The notes beneath the pieces were generated by a model. The model had not been told where the DNA came from. It searched no databases and saw only the letters and a program-made list of their open reading frames with translations. The translations under genes were made by a program, and so were the position numbers. Of a stretch of DNA of 64,000 nucleotides, positions 1-9,371 are shown piece after piece. Source of the stretch: Herbiconiux gentiana (GTDB taxonomy: Bacteria > Actinomycetota > Actinomycetes > Actinomycetales > Microbacteriaceae); assembly GCF_024978135.1 (NCBI RefSeq), contig NZ_JANTEZ010000001.1, forward strand, positions 372,001 to 436,000, written 5' to 3'. How positions within the stretch are numbered: the stretch's first letter is position 1; each line of letters opens with the position of its first letter.

Positions 1-808
1 ACGACAGCACCAGCCCGACCGCCACGCCCTGGGCGATGCCCGCGACCGCCATCGGGTTGCGCACCCAGCGGTACGGGCCGGCGATCACCAGACGGTTCGT
101 CGACGCGCTGGGCAGCGGCGTGCCGTCGCCGAGGGTCGACATCGTGACGGCCGACCAGATGCCCAGGGCGCTGGCGAGCACGAGCAGCACGACGCCCGCG
201 CCGGTCACGACCGCCTCCGCCGGCGGAGAGAGCGGCGCGGTGAGCTGCCAGCGATCCTCGAGGGCCGCGATCACGAGCGGCACGGCGGCGAGCCCGACGC
301 CCCAGAACACGACGATCTGGCCGAAGGTCGTGGCGACGTTCCGCGCGCTGCCGGGGCGGCTCGGAGCCGGGCGGAACGCGAACGGCCCGCGCACGAGCCA
401 CTCGGTGGGCACACGCCCGAGCAGCAGCAGGCAGGCCGCGAGGAGCGACCCCGCCGACGCCGCGATCATCGCCACGACACCCCAGCCGGCCAACCCCGTG
501 ACCGTGGCGTAGACCGCCAGCCCGATGGTGACGAGCATCGTCCAGCCCGTGGCGACGACGACCGCCGGCCGCAGCCCGAGGGCGGCCACCGCCGACGCCA
601 CCACGAACAGCGGGATGTCCAGTACGGCCAGGACGACCGGATCGAGCGCCCCGAGAGTCGCCTCCCGCACCCACGGCACGGTGAACACCGTGAGCCACCA
701 GGCCACACCCGCGGTCGCCTGCAGGGCGAAGTAGATCCGGGCCCAGGTGCGAGCCCGGTCTCCGGCGACCCGGCTCACGGCAGATCGGCTCACGGGACCT
801 CGACTCAC
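1..808 (-). CDS. Membrane methyltransferase-like protein, ICMT/PEMT type (3' end missing)
   Basis: The gene runs leftwards off the window; about 269 N-terminal residues are visible. The GTG at 808 overlaps the stop of the upstream permease gene in a GTGA quartet, so the two are probably translationally coupled. I see about six hydrophobic segments (roughly residues 27-46, 56-77, 83-105, 109-130, 163-182, 198-222). Near residues 243-253 comes the pattern GPYRWVRNPM, the signature of the isoprenylcysteine carboxyl methyltransferase / phospholipid methyltransferase superfamily, whose members methylate lipids or thiols using SAM at the membrane. The SAM-binding C-terminus lies outside the window. 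The substrate cannot be told. In-frame GTG codons at 793 and 778 are alternative starts. Confidence 0.7.
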   Translation of the reverse strand, partial: MSRGPVSRSAVSRVAGDRARTWARIYFALQATAGVAWWLTVFTVPWVREATLGALDPVVLAVLDIPLFVVASAVAALGLRPAVVVATGWTMLVTIGLAVYATVTGLAGWGVVAMIAASAGSLLAACLLLLGRVPTEWLVRGPFAFRPAPSRPGSARNVATTFGQIVVFWGVGLAAVPLVIAALEDRWQLTAPLSPPAEAVVTGAGVVLLVLASALGIWSAVTMSTLGDGTPLPSASTNRLVIAGPYRWVRNPMAVAGIAQGVAVGLVLS

Positions 809-2280
809 GGCAGGACGAGCGAGACGAGCAGCGTCATGCCGAGTGCGATCACCGACGCGAGCGAGACCCCCACCGTCACCGTCTTCAGGGTGCCGCGCAC
901 CGACTGGTCGAGGAAGGTCTGCAGCAGCCAGAACGTGTTCGACGTGACGTGGATGCAGAACAGCGCCCCCGAACCGGCCGCGAGGGCGACGAGCAGCGGG
1001 TCGAGCCCCATGGTGGAGGCCACCGGCGCGATGATGCCCGCGGCGGTGATGGCCGAGAGGGTGACCGATCCGACAGCGATGTGCAGCACCGCCGCCATCG
1101 CCCAAACGAGCAACAGCGGCGCGAACGAGGTGGCCGAGAAGTACCCCTGCAGCACCGCCCCGAGGTCGCCCTTCGCGATCACGGCGGCCAGGGAACCGCC
1201 GATGCCGGTGAGCAGGAAGATCTGGCCGCCGTCCTGAAAGCCCTTCACCACGGCCTTCTCGATGCGCTTCGTGCCCACGGCCGCGCGCCCGATCACACCC
1301 GTGGCGATGACGGCCAGCAGCAGCGCGATCACCGGCGACCCGAGGAACTGCATCGCGGGCACCTCGACCTCGGCCACCGAGAGCACCGCCTGCGCGGCGA
1401 TCAGCAGCAGGGCCACCAGCATCGGGGCGAACAGCAGCAGCAGCGGCTGCTCGCGCTCCGCGCGGTCGACGGGGCGGATGCTCGCCGGCCCCCGAGGCAC
1501 CCCGCCGACGCGGGTTCGCACCGACCCCGTCTCGGTGCTCACCAGCAGCGGGTCGTGGCCGACGGCAGCGGATCCGGCGGCCGACGCGGTCGTGACCGCG
1601 CTCGCCTCCACCGCCTCGACGTCGTCGCGCACCACGACCTGCTCGTCGCGCTCGGGGTTCCAGAAGCCCAGGCGGAAGAACAGCGACATCAGCAGGATGG
1701 TCAGCACCACGGTCGGAGCGACGACCGCGAAGCCGCCGAGCATCATCACGCCGAGCGGCACCCCCAGCAGGCCCGCGAGGGCGACGGCGGCGAAGCCGGG
1801 CACCATCATCACGATGCCCATCTCGAGCCCGACGGCGAAGGTCACCCCCACGATGCCGGTGCCGACCCGGCCGAGCCGGGGCGCGATGCGCCGGGCGAGC
1901 GGCGCCGCGATCACGATCAGCACGTCGACGAAGATGGTCTGCAGATAGGTCGCGAGCGACAGCCCGAGCGCGTACGGGATGCCCCGCCGGCCGAAGACCC
2001 GCATCAGGCTCTCGACCAGCCGTGTGATGGCCCCGAGCTCGTTCAGCATCGCGCCGATCAGCACCCCCCAGCCGATCAGGATGCCCGCCTCCATCATCAC
2101 GTCGCCGAAGCCCTGGGTCATCGTCGAGACGGTGTCGACGGGCCCGAGCCCGGTGAGCAGGCCGATCGCCGCGGCGCCGAGGGCGAGCGCGATGACCGGA
2201 TTCACGCGGAAGCGCACGATCGTCACCACGACGGCGACGATGACGAGCGCGACGACGCCCAGGGTGTACCACTCGGGCAT
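805..2280 (-). CDS. GntP-family gluconate/organic acid:H+ symporter
   Basis: A 491-residue polytopic membrane protein starting MPEWYTLGVV. It has about 12 hydrophobic segments, the glycine-rich beginning typical of GntP permeases (VNPVIALALGAAAIGLLTG) and a C-terminal half with the IFLLTGIGGSLAAVI and GSGALFCIHVTSNTFW patterns. GntP proteins import gluconate or related sugar acids with protons. Family members are usually about 440-450 residues; the excess is a hydrophilic loop at about residues 215-275, rich in Glu, Val and Ala, between the two halves. The stop overlaps the next gene by 4 bases. No sugar-acid kinase is adjacent, so the substrate is open. Confidence 0.85.
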   Translation of the reverse strand: MPEWYTLGVVALVIVAVVVTIVRFRVNPVIALALGAAAIGLLTGLGPVDTVSTMTQGFGDVMMEAGILIGWGVLIGAMLNELGAITRLVESLMRVFGRRGIPYALGLSLATYLQTIFVDVLIVIAAPLARRIAPRLGRVGTGIVGVTFAVGLEMGIVMMVPGFAAVALAGLLGVPLGVMMLGGFAVVAPTVVLTILLMSLFFRLGFWNPERDEQVVVRDDVEAVEASAVTTASAAGSAAVGHDPLLVSTETGSVRTRVGGVPRGPASIRPVDRAEREQPLLLLFAPMLVALLLIAAQAVLSVAEVEVPAMQFLGSPVIALLLAVIATGVIGRAAVGTKRIEKAVVKGFQDGGQIFLLTGIGGSLAAVIAKGDLGAVLQGYFSATSFAPLLLVWAMAAVLHIAVGSVTLSAITAAGIIAPVASTMGLDPLLVALAAGSGALFCIHVTSNTFWLLQTFLDQSVRGTLKTVTVGVSLASVIALGMTLLVSLVLP

Positions 2281-2469
2281 GGCGGGCCTCTCCGCTGACG
2301 GCGCGCGCCGTGCGCGACCCGTCACAGGATAGGGGCAACCGCGGGCGGGCGGGACCTCCCCTTCGGGTGACGGCCCGATACGGGACCCAGGTCTATTGCC
2401 CTGCACCGGCCCCGGCTGGGAGCGTGAAGGGCGCCACGCGGGTGGCCGACGACGGCGGGAGAGACGCCC

Positions 2470-3657
2470 ATGAAGACCAGACCGATCGGGGCGGCGGTCG
2501 TCGCCGTCACCGCCCTGCTGCTCGCCGGCTGCGCCTCCGGCGGTTCCGGCGGCTCCGGCGGCACCGACGCCGCCCCGTCCGGCGCCTCCTCCCCCGTCGC
2601 CACCCGGCCGGCGGCCCCGGAGGGAGAACTCCCCGCAGAGCTGCAGAGCGCCCTGCAGAAGGTCGTCGACGACACGATGGCCGAGTACGAGGTGCCCGGC
2701 GCGGCGGTCGGCGTCTGGGTGCCCGGCGAGGGCTCCTGGACCTCGGCGACGGGCCTCGCCGACGTGGAGAAGGAGCTCCCGGTCTCGACCGACATGGTCT
2801 GGCCCATCCGCAGCGTGACGAAGTCCTACACCGTCACGCTGCTGCTGCAGCTGGTCGACGAGGGCCGGGCGAGCCTCGACGACACGATCGACCAGTACCT
2901 CGACGGGGTCACCGACGGCGACACGATCACCCTGCGGCAACTGGCCGGCATGACCAGCGGCAACGCCGACTACACGAACAAGGCGTTCCAGGACGTCTTC
3001 GCCGAGGATCCGACCCGCATCTTCACGCTGGACGAGCTGAACTCGTTCGCGCTCGGGCAGCCGGCCCGGTCCGCTCCGGGCACCGACCGCGTCTACACGA
3101 ATTCCAACATCAACTTCCTGGGCGCGGTGATCGAGAAGATCACGGGCGAGCCCTTCAGTGAGGTGCTCCAGGAGCGCGTCCTGGACCCGCTCGGTCAGAC
3201 CGGCACGGAGTACATCGTCGACACGACGACCTGGGCGGCCCCCCACCCGACCGGCTACATCGTCGACGACGGTGTGCCGGAGCCCCAGCAGGAGAACTCC
3301 TCGGTGCTGCAGGCCGCCGGATCGATGTTCTCGACGCTCGACGACGGGCGGGTGTGGGCCGACACCCTCGGCGACGGCACGCTGGTGTCGGCCGGCTCGC
3401 AGTCGGCGCGCGAGGAGGGCGGCCCGCTCGACGCCGGCCCGCCGTACGACCTGTACGCCCTCGGCATCGGCGAGACCGACGGCTGGTGGGGCCACAACGG
3501 CGAGGGTCTCGGCTTCACCGCGGCCACCTTCCACGACCCGCAGAGCGGGGCGAGCATCGTGGTCTACATGAACGAGTCGAACAACCCCGACGCGCATCCC
3601 GCGGACCAGACGTTCCGCCGGCTCGCCGAGGTGCTCGCGAACGGGGTGTCGTCGTGA
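2470..3657 (+). CDS. Secreted serine hydrolase lipoprotein (class C beta-lactamase / DD-peptidase fold)
   Basis: A 395-residue protein with a lipoprotein signal (hydrophobic stretch ending LLLAGC, lipidated Cys21) and a Ser/Gly/Ala-rich tether to about residue 55. It has the three motifs of the class C serine beta-lactamase-like family: SVTK at 115-118 (nucleophile Ser115, Lys118), YTN at 209-211 and HNG at 342-344. The HNG variant in place of KTG is usual for DD-carboxypeptidases and esterases of this fold. It would act outside the membrane on peptides or esters; peptidoglycan is a likely target because the next gene, overlapping by 4 bases (GTGA), is also a DD-peptidase. Antibiotic hydrolysis cannot be inferred. 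Confidence 0.85.
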   Translation: MKTRPIGAAVVAVTALLLAGCASGGSGGSGGTDAAPSGASSPVATRPAAPEGELPAELQSALQKVVDDTMAEYEVPGAAVGVWVPGEGSWTSATGLADVEKELPVSTDMVWPIRSVTKSYTVTLLLQLVDEGRASLDDTIDQYLDGVTDGDTITLRQLAGMTSGNADYTNKAFQDVFAEDPTRIFTLDELNSFALGQPARSAPGTDRVYTNSNINFLGAVIEKITGEPFSEVLQERVLDPLGQTGTEYIVDTTTWAAPHPTGYIVDDGVPEPQQENSSVLQAAGSMFSTLDDGRVWADTLGDGTLVSAGSQSAREEGGPLDAGPPYDLYALGIGETDGWWGHNGEGLGFTAATFHDPQSGASIVVYMNESNNPDAHPADQTFRRLAEVLANGVSS

Positions 3658-5246
3658 GGCGCGTCGCCCTGCGCTCGGCCGCCGTGCTCGCGGTGGTCGC
3701 CACCGCCTCGGTGACCACCGCCTGCGTGGGCGGCCCCGCCGCCCCGTCGCCGAGCGCGAGCGGCTCGGTGCCCGGCCTGCCGGCCGCCGCCCTCGAGGTG
3801 ATGCAGCAGCCCCAGTACGCCGAGGGCCGCTGGCTCGTCTCGGTGCAGGACATCGACTCGGGCGAGGTGCTGATCGACCACGACGGCGACACGATGGCCG
3901 AACCCGGCTCGTTCGTGAAGACCTACAGTGCCGGTGCCGCCTGGGTGAAGTGGGGGCCCGACCACACCGTGACCACGCCGGTGAAGCAGAACGGCACCCT
4001 CACCGGGGGCACCCTCACCGGCGACCTCGTGCTCGTCGGCCAGGGCGACCTCACCCTCGGTGGCCGCACGCAGCCCGGCGGCACCGTCGACTACACCAAC
4101 CTCGACCACAACGACGCGAACCCGCTCCCCGGGGCCACCCTCACCACGGAGGACCCGTTGACGGGGTTGGACGACCTCGCCGCGCAGGTGCGGGCCTCCG
4201 GTATCACGGCCGTCACCGGCGACGTCGTGGTCGATGACCGACTCTTCCAGGGCGAGCTGGCCGACAAGCCGATCTCGCCCATCATCGTGAACCAGAACCT
4301 CCTCGACATCCTGGTCACCCCGGGTGCCGCCGCCGGAGACCCTGCCTCGGTCGCGCTCACCCCGGCCGTGGCTCCGTGGACGATCCGCAACGAGGTGACC
4401 ACGGTCGCGGCCGGCGAGAAGGCCGCGCTGAAGGGCCCGAAGGTCGACCCGGCCGACCCCACGACGATCGTCATGGCCGGCACCATCGCCGCCGACAGCA
4501 CCCCGTCGCTGAAGGTCTGGGAGTTCGACGACCCCGCCACCTTCGCCCGCACCGCCTTCATCGAGGCTCTGCAGCGCGCCGGCGTCACCGTCTCCGCCGA
4601 TCCCGTCGCCGTCAACCCGTCGGGTTCGCTGCCGGATGAGGCGGCCGTCACCGCCCTGCCCGCGGTGGCGGAGCTCGAATCGCTCCCGCTCGGCGAGGAG
4701 GTGACCTACGTGATGAAGATCAGTTACAACCGGGGGGCCCAGACGCTGATCTGCCTGCTCTCCGCCGCGGTCGGCGACCCGAGCTGCGAATCGGGATTGC
4801 CCGAGGCGCAGAAGATCTGGGCCGGGGCCGGCCTCGACACGCTCGGTGCGTCGCTCGTCGACGGCTCGGGGCTCGAGGGCAACTTCATCACGCCGAAGAA
4901 CGCCGTCGACATCCAGACGATCATGGCCGACCGACCCGACGCGGAGCGCTGGCGCGCGACGCTGCCGATCCTCGGGGTCGACGGGTCGCTCGCCGACGTC
5001 CAGGTCGACAGCCCGGCGGCCGGCAAGGTCTTCGCCAAGACGGGCACGCTCCTCGCGGGCGACAGCTTCAACGGTCGCTACCGACTGGTGACGAAGACGC
5101 TCGGCGGGGTGATGCACACCGAGGGCGGGCGGCATCTGGCGTTCACGGTCATGGTGAACCAGGGCTTCTACGACGAGCTCGACGGCGTCTTCGAGGCCAA
5201 TGACGACGTCGGCGCGGTCGCGGCGGCTATCCAGCAGGCCTACTGA
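3654..5246 (+). CDS. dacB: D-alanyl-D-alanine carboxypeptidase/endopeptidase, PBP4 (DacB) type
   Basis: A 530-residue exported protein. The GTG at 3654 overlaps the previous stop (GTGA); longer frames upstream lie inside the preceding gene. The N-terminus has a hydrophobic signal followed by Cys24; the context (TTAC) is a poor lipobox, so lipidation is uncertain. The peptidase S13 motifs are present: SFVK at 86-89, SYN at 357-359 and KTG at 462-464, with the long insert between motifs 1 and 2 that marks PBP4. Such enzymes trim the terminal D-Ala or cut cross-links in peptidoglycan. It probably works with the upstream serine hydrolase in wall remodelling. Confidence 0.88.
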   Translation: MRRVALRSAAVLAVVATASVTTACVGGPAAPSPSASGSVPGLPAAALEVMQQPQYAEGRWLVSVQDIDSGEVLIDHDGDTMAEPGSFVKTYSAGAAWVKWGPDHTVTTPVKQNGTLTGGTLTGDLVLVGQGDLTLGGRTQPGGTVDYTNLDHNDANPLPGATLTTEDPLTGLDDLAAQVRASGITAVTGDVVVDDRLFQGELADKPISPIIVNQNLLDILVTPGAAAGDPASVALTPAVAPWTIRNEVTTVAAGEKAALKGPKVDPADPTTIVMAGTIAADSTPSLKVWEFDDPATFARTAFIEALQRAGVTVSADPVAVNPSGSLPDEAAVTALPAVAELESLPLGEEVTYVMKISYNRGAQTLICLLSAAVGDPSCESGLPEAQKIWAGAGLDTLGASLVDGSGLEGNFITPKNAVDIQTIMADRPDAERWRATLPILGVDGSLADVQVDSPAAGKVFAKTGTLLAGDSFNGRYRLVTKTLGGVMHTEGGRHLAFTVMVNQGFYDELDGVFEANDDVGAVAAAIQQAY

Positions 5247-5914
5247 GCCCCCGGCCGGCCCCCCGCGTCGGAGAGGAAGCGGACGACCGCCAGCACGCGC
5301 CGGTGGTCGTCGGGGTCGACCGGGAGGGCGAAGGCGTCGTAGATCCTGGAGGTGTGCTGCACGACCGCCTTCTCGCTCAGGCCGAGCCGCGCGGCGATGC
5401 GGGCGTTGCTCCTGCCCTCGGCCATCAGTCCGAGCACCTCGAGCTGACGCGGGGTGAGCGCGCCGAGTGCCGGCCCACCCGCCTTTCCCGCACGGGTGAG
5501 CAGCACCGCGACCACCTCCGGGTCGAGGGCGGTGCCGCCGTCGCGCACGCGCCGGAGATCGGCCGTGAAGGTGCCGATGTCGGCGATGCGCTGCTTCAGC
5601 AGGTACCCCACCCCGCCCTCCCCCGGCGCGAGGAGCTCGTCCGCATAGCGGCGCTGCACGTGCTGCGAGAGCACCACCACCGCCGTGCCCGGGTGGCGGC
5701 GGCGGATGCGCACGGCCGCCTGCAGGCCCTCGTCCGTGTGCGTCGGCGGCATCCGGATGTCGGTGATCACGAGGTCGGGCGCCAGCTGGGCGACGTCGGC
5801 CTCGAGCTCGACGGCCGTACCCACCGCGGCGAGCACCTCGATCCCGTCGCCCTCCAGCACCCGCGACAGGCCCTCGCGGAGCAGCAGTTCGTCCTCGGCG
5901 ATCACGACCCGCAC
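5240..5914 (-). CDS. LuxR/NarL-family response regulator
   Basis: A 224-residue regulator. The receiver domain (about 1-125) starts VRVVIAEDE, has the phosphoacceptor Asp52 in DLVITDIRMPP and a Lys at 107 in YLLKQRI. The C-terminal LuxR helix-turn-helix is at about 153-195 (LTPRQLEVLGLMAEGRSN). The GTG at 5914 has GGAG eight bases upstream and overlaps the kinase end by 13 bases; a later GTG at 5905 would cut the first beta strand. It is the output partner of the kinase encoded just upstream. Its 3' end overlaps the convergent dacB end by 7 bases. Confidence 0.92.
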   Translation of the reverse strand: MRVVIAEDELLLREGLSRVLEGDGIEVLAAVGTAVELEADVAQLAPDLVITDIRMPPTHTDEGLQAAVRIRRRHPGTAVVVLSQHVQRRYADELLAPGEGGVGYLLKQRIADIGTFTADLRRVRDGGTALDPEVVAVLLTRAGKAGGPALGALTPRQLEVLGLMAEGRSNARIAARLGLSEKAVVQHTSRIYDAFALPVDPDDHRRVLAVVRFLSDAGGRPGAQ

Positions 5915-7680
5915 GGCAGCTCCGCTCGCAGCCGGGTTCCCGACCCGGGATCGGAGGTGACCTCGAACGACCCGCCCAGGGCGTCCACCCGGTCGGCGAG
6001 ACCCTTCAGGCCGCCGCCCTCCTCGACCCTCGCTCCCCCGATCCCGTCGTCGACGACGGCGATCTCGATCAGGTCGTCGCGCTGCACCAGCCGCACCGAG
6101 ACCGACCCGGCGCCGGAGTGCTTGACGGCGTTGCTCAGCGACTCGGCGACGATGAGGTAGGCGGTGCGGGCGGTGGCGGGCGGCAGGGCGGTGTCGTCGA
6201 CGTCGCTGTGCAGCGTGGCCCGGATGTCGACGCGGTCGACGAGATCCTCCGCGGCGGCGGCGAGGCCCCGCTCGATCAGCGCCGACGGGAGAACCGCGTG
6301 CACGAGGTGCCGGAGGTCGGCCGCCGCCTCGTCGATGCGCCGCCGCAGGGTCAGGGCCGCCTCGGCGGTCACGGCGGGGGTGCCCTCGGCGATCGCGAGC
6401 TGCTGCGCCTCGAGGGCGAGCAGCACGAGCTGCACCTGCAGCCCGTCGTGGAGGTCGCGAGCGATCCGTGCGCGCTCCCGGTCGGCGGCCTCGACCAGGC
6501 GCACGCGGGACCGCCCGAGCTCGGCGTTCGTCGCCGACAGCGCGGCGGTCAACCGCTCGCGGTCGAGAGCGAGGGCGAGCACCCGGGCCGCGCGGCGCAC
6601 CGCCTCCGGTTCGCCGATCATCCGCCCGTCGTAGTCGATGGCGCCGACCAGCCGCGTCTGCACCCGCACCTCCTCCCGGTACCGGTGCTCGGCGACGGCG
6701 CCGAGCACGGTTCCGCCGGAGTCGACGAAGCCCTGGTGGGCGTCCGACCAGTACGACACCCGCAGCGAGTCGTCGCCGAGGGCCCGCGCGAGAGCCTGCT
6801 CGACCGCCGACCGCGAGGTGTCGGCGAGGCCGAGCCAGGCGCTCAGCGCATCCGCCTCGACCGTCTGCGGGAAGCCGCCCGCGAGCACGCCCGTCAGGAA
6901 GGCGATCGGGATGCCCGCCGTGATGGCGAGCTGGGCCGCGGCGACACCCACGGCGTCGGCCCCGAGCAGCGGCAGCAGGGTGCCGGAGACCGGGATGAGC
7001 AGCACCGCGAGGATGCCGTAGAGGTAGAGCGGCAGGAGCACCCGGCGGTTCCGCGGGTCGGTCGATCGCAGCCGGCGGATCAGCAGCACCGCCGCCATCA
7101 CGACGACCACGAGGCCGAGCAGTCGCTGAGCCGTGAAGGCCGCGTCGATCAGCGCGACCTCGTCGGGCGGGAGGATGTACTGCGGCGCCTGGAGCGCGAT
7201 CGAGTTGACGTAGCCGAGCACGACGGCGGTGACCGCGAGGCGCCCCCGCAGGCGACCCGACGGGAATGCGAGCAGAAGGTGCACGGTGACGGCGAGGATG
7301 GTCGTGCCGAACACGGCGCTGACGGCCTCGAGCAGCGGCTGACCGAGGTTGCCGACCCCCGCGGCGACCATCGCCAGCGAACCGATCAGCAGCAGGGCGC
7401 CGAAGAACCCGGTGGGGCGCCGCCACCAGGCTGCTATGCCCGCGCCCGCCCAGGTCCAGAACAGGAGCGTGAACACCGGCACGACCCACCCCGGCACGCC
7501 GGGAGCGGCTCCCACCACGAGCTGCACCACCCCGAGCGCGAGGGCGAAGAGCGCGATCAGCAGCAGCGCCGCCCGCAGGGGGCCAGGACGGCTGGGCACC
7601 GGACGCGGCACCGGCGGCGGCGCGCCCGTCACCGTCTCCGCCTCCGCGGCCGTCCGAGATCCGTCCCGTGCACACTCCAT
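5902..7680 (-). CDS. NarL-type membrane sensor histidine kinase
   Basis: A 592-residue protein starting MECARDGSRT. The N-terminal half (about residues 35-270) has about eight hydrophobic segments, a multi-span sensor. A linker leads to the HisKA_3 dimerisation helix with the phosphorylated His411 in ARIARDLHDGLQ. The ATPase domain (about 490-590) has the N box (AESLSNAVKHSGAG), DDGIGG and a G box (GLKGLADRV). It phosphorylates the response regulator encoded directly downstream. The stimulus is unknown; a sensor buried in the membrane often reports envelope stress, which would fit the adjacent wall hydrolases, but that is inference. The tetR gene starts divergently 31 bases away. Confidence 0.92.
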   Translation of the reverse strand: MECARDGSRTAAEAETVTGAPPPVPRPVPSRPGPLRAALLLIALFALALGVVQLVVGAAPGVPGWVVPVFTLLFWTWAGAGIAAWWRRPTGFFGALLLIGSLAMVAAGVGNLGQPLLEAVSAVFGTTILAVTVHLLLAFPSGRLRGRLAVTAVVLGYVNSIALQAPQYILPPDEVALIDAAFTAQRLLGLVVVVMAAVLLIRRLRSTDPRNRRVLLPLYLYGILAVLLIPVSGTLLPLLGADAVGVAAAQLAITAGIPIAFLTGVLAGGFPQTVEADALSAWLGLADTSRSAVEQALARALGDDSLRVSYWSDAHQGFVDSGGTVLGAVAEHRYREEVRVQTRLVGAIDYDGRMIGEPEAVRRAARVLALALDRERLTAALSATNAELGRSRVRLVEAADRERARIARDLHDGLQVQLVLLALEAQQLAIAEGTPAVTAEAALTLRRRIDEAAADLRHLVHAVLPSALIERGLAAAAEDLVDRVDIRATLHSDVDDTALPPATARTAYLIVAESLSNAVKHSGAGSVSVRLVQRDDLIEIAVVDDGIGGARVEEGGGLKGLADRVDALGGSFEVTSDPGSGTRLRAELPCGS

Positions 7681-7699
7681 CGTGGCACGGCGGGTCGGG

Positions 7700-7705
7700 T
7701 AGCGT
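7700..7705 (+). promoter_or_regulatory. Candidate -10 element TAGCGT of a leaderless tetR transcript
   Basis: TAGCGT ends six bases before the ATG at 7712. That spacing puts the transcription start on the start codon, as in leaderless actinobacterial messages. The six bases between are GGAGGG, too close to the ATG to act as a normal ribosome binding site. Confidence 0.5.
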
Positions 7706-7711
7706 GGAGGG

Positions 7712-8305
7712 ATGGGACGCTCGCGCAGCTTCGACGAGGCGATGCTCCTCGACGCCGCGATCGAGGTGTTCTGGGTTCGGGGATACCGGGCGACGTCGCT
7801 GGCCGAGGTGTCGGCGGCCTCGGGAGTCGCCAACGGCAGCCTCTACCAGGCCTTCGGCAGCAAGCGTGAGCTCTTCCTCGCCGCGTACCGCCGCTACTGC
7901 GCGCAGCGGGCCGCAGTGGTCGAGTCGGTGTTCACGGTGCCCTACGACGGCGTGCAGACCACCGTGGGCGCGTACTTCGACGCGATCGTCGACGACTGCC
8001 TGTCGCACCCGGATCGCCGCGGCTGCCTCATGCTCAACACCGTCTCCGAGCTCGGCACCGACCCCGACGTCGCCCGCATCAGCTCCCGCACCGTCGACGC
8101 CATGGGGGCGTCGGTTGCCCGTGCGCTCGGTGAGGTGGCGCCGCCCTCCGTCGACGACGCCGAGCTCGCGCTCTCGGCGGCCCAGATCGTGGCGCTCTCG
8201 CAGGCGCTGATCCAGCTCTCGCGCATGGGCCGCGACGCGGAGGAGCTGCGCCGGATGGGCAGCCGCGCCGCCGCCTCCGCCGAACGGGTGCTGCAGGCCG
8301 CCTGA
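7712..8305 (+). CDS. TetR/AcrR-family transcriptional regulator
   Basis: A 197-residue regulator. The N-terminal TetR helix-turn-helix spans about residues 8-55 (FDEAMLLDAAIEVFWVRGY, then SLAEVSAASGVANGSLYQAFGSK). The C-terminal helical domain contains the CLSHPDRRGCLMLN pattern seen in regulators of oxidoreductase genes. The quinone-oxidoreductase-like gene starts 40 bases downstream on the same strand, so that gene is the likely target or operon partner. No clear palindrome was found in the short gap to the divergent kinase gene. Confidence 0.9.
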   Translation: MGRSRSFDEAMLLDAAIEVFWVRGYRATSLAEVSAASGVANGSLYQAFGSKRELFLAAYRRYCAQRAAVVESVFTVPYDGVQTTVGAYFDAIVDDCLSHPDRRGCLMLNTVSELGTDPDVARISSRTVDAMGASVARALGEVAPPSVDDAELALSAAQIVALSQALIQLSRMGRDAEELRRMGSRAAASAERVLQAA

Positions 8306-8345
8306 GCGGGAATGCTCCGGCCCCGTCGCGGGGTTGGATGGTGGC

Positions 8346-9371
8346 ATGAGATCGATCGTGTACTCCGAGACCGGCCCCTCCGACGTCCTTCGCCTCGAGG
8401 AGCGCTCCGTTCCCGAACCCGGCCCTGGGGAGGTGCGCGTGCGGGTCGTGGTGTCGGCGGTGAACCCGACCGATTGGAAGAACCGCAGCGGAGGCGGCGC
8501 GGCCGTCGCCGCTCTGCAGACGCCGAACCAGGACGGAGCGGGCGTCGTCGACGCGGTCGGCCCCGGGGTCACGGCGTTCGCGCCGGGCGACCGGGTCTGG
8601 TCCTTCCTCTCGGCCTACCAGCGGTCGAGCGGCACCGCGCAGGAGTTCACCGTGCTGCCCGTGGAGCGGGTCGTGCCGCTGCCCGAGAACGCCTCGTTCG
8701 ACGCCGGCGCCTCGATGGGCGTGCCTGCGATGACGGCCCACCGCGCCCTCACCGTGCACGACGGCGGTCCGTCGCGCCTGGCACCCGGTGCGCTGACCGG
8801 CCGCACGGTGCTGGTCGCGGGCGGGGCCGGTGCCGTCGGCCATGCCGCCATCCAGCTCGCCCACTGGGCCGGCGCCACGGTGATCACCACCATCTCCTCC
8901 GACGCCAAGGCCGCGCTGGCCACGGCCGCCGGGGCCGACGTCGTGGTGAACTACCGCACCGACGACGCCGCCGACCGCATCCGCGAGGCCGCACCCGACG
9001 GCGTCGACCTCGTGGTCGAGGTCTCCCCCGCCCGCAACGCCGCACTGAACGCCCAGGTGCTGGCGAACCACGGCAGCATCGCGGTCTACGCGAACGACGG
9101 CGGCGACGAGGTGACCCTCGACGTGCGCGGCCACTTCGCCATCAACGCGCGCTACCAGTTCCTGCTGCTCTACACGGTGGGTCAGGATGCCCTGTCCGCC
9201 GCCGCGGAAGACATCACCGCCGCGCTGGCCGACGGTGCGCTCGGAGTGGGCGAGGAGAACGGTCTCCCGCTCACCCGCTTCCCGCTGGAGCGCACCGCCG
9301 ACGCCCACGACGCCGTGGAGAACGGCGTCGTGGGCAAGGTGCTCATCGACGTGGCGCCCGAGGGCCGCTAG
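8346..9371 (+). CDS. Zinc-independent NADPH:quinone oxidoreductase-like MDR enzyme
   Basis: A 341-residue medium-chain dehydrogenase/reductase starting MRSIVYSETG. The N-terminal GroES-like domain (about 1-130) lacks the Cys/His zinc ligands and carries the quinone reductase pattern VSAVNPTDWKNRSG. The NADP-binding Rossmann motif is at about 155-166 (VLVAGGAGAVGHAA). Such enzymes reduce quinones or enones with NADPH in the cytoplasm. I start at the ATG at 8346; the TTG at 8334 would add four residues. It follows the tetR gene closely and is probably controlled by it. Its stop lies in a 25-base tandem duplication shared with the convergent GH3 gene. Confidence 0.85.
   Translation: MRSIVYSETGPSDVLRLEERSVPEPGPGEVRVRVVVSAVNPTDWKNRSGGGAAVAALQTPNQDGAGVVDAVGPGVTAFAPGDRVWSFLSAYQRSSGTAQEFTVLPVERVVPLPENASFDAGASMGVPAMTAHRALTVHDGGPSRLAPGALTGRTVLVAGGAGAVGHAAIQLAHWAGATVITTISSDAKAALATAAGADVVVNYRTDDAADRIREAAPDGVDLVVEVSPARNAALNAQVLANHGSIAVYANDGGDEVTLDVRGHFAINARYQFLLLYTVGQDALSAAAEDITAALADGALGVGEENGLPLTRFPLERTADAHDAVENGVVGKVLIDVAPEGR

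Noticed and set aside
2281-3597. Upstream extension of the GntP permease frame across the serine hydrolase gene
   Set aside because: The extension has shadow composition; MPEWYTLGVV at 2280 is a natural membrane-protein start and the plus strand codes a motif-complete hydrolase.
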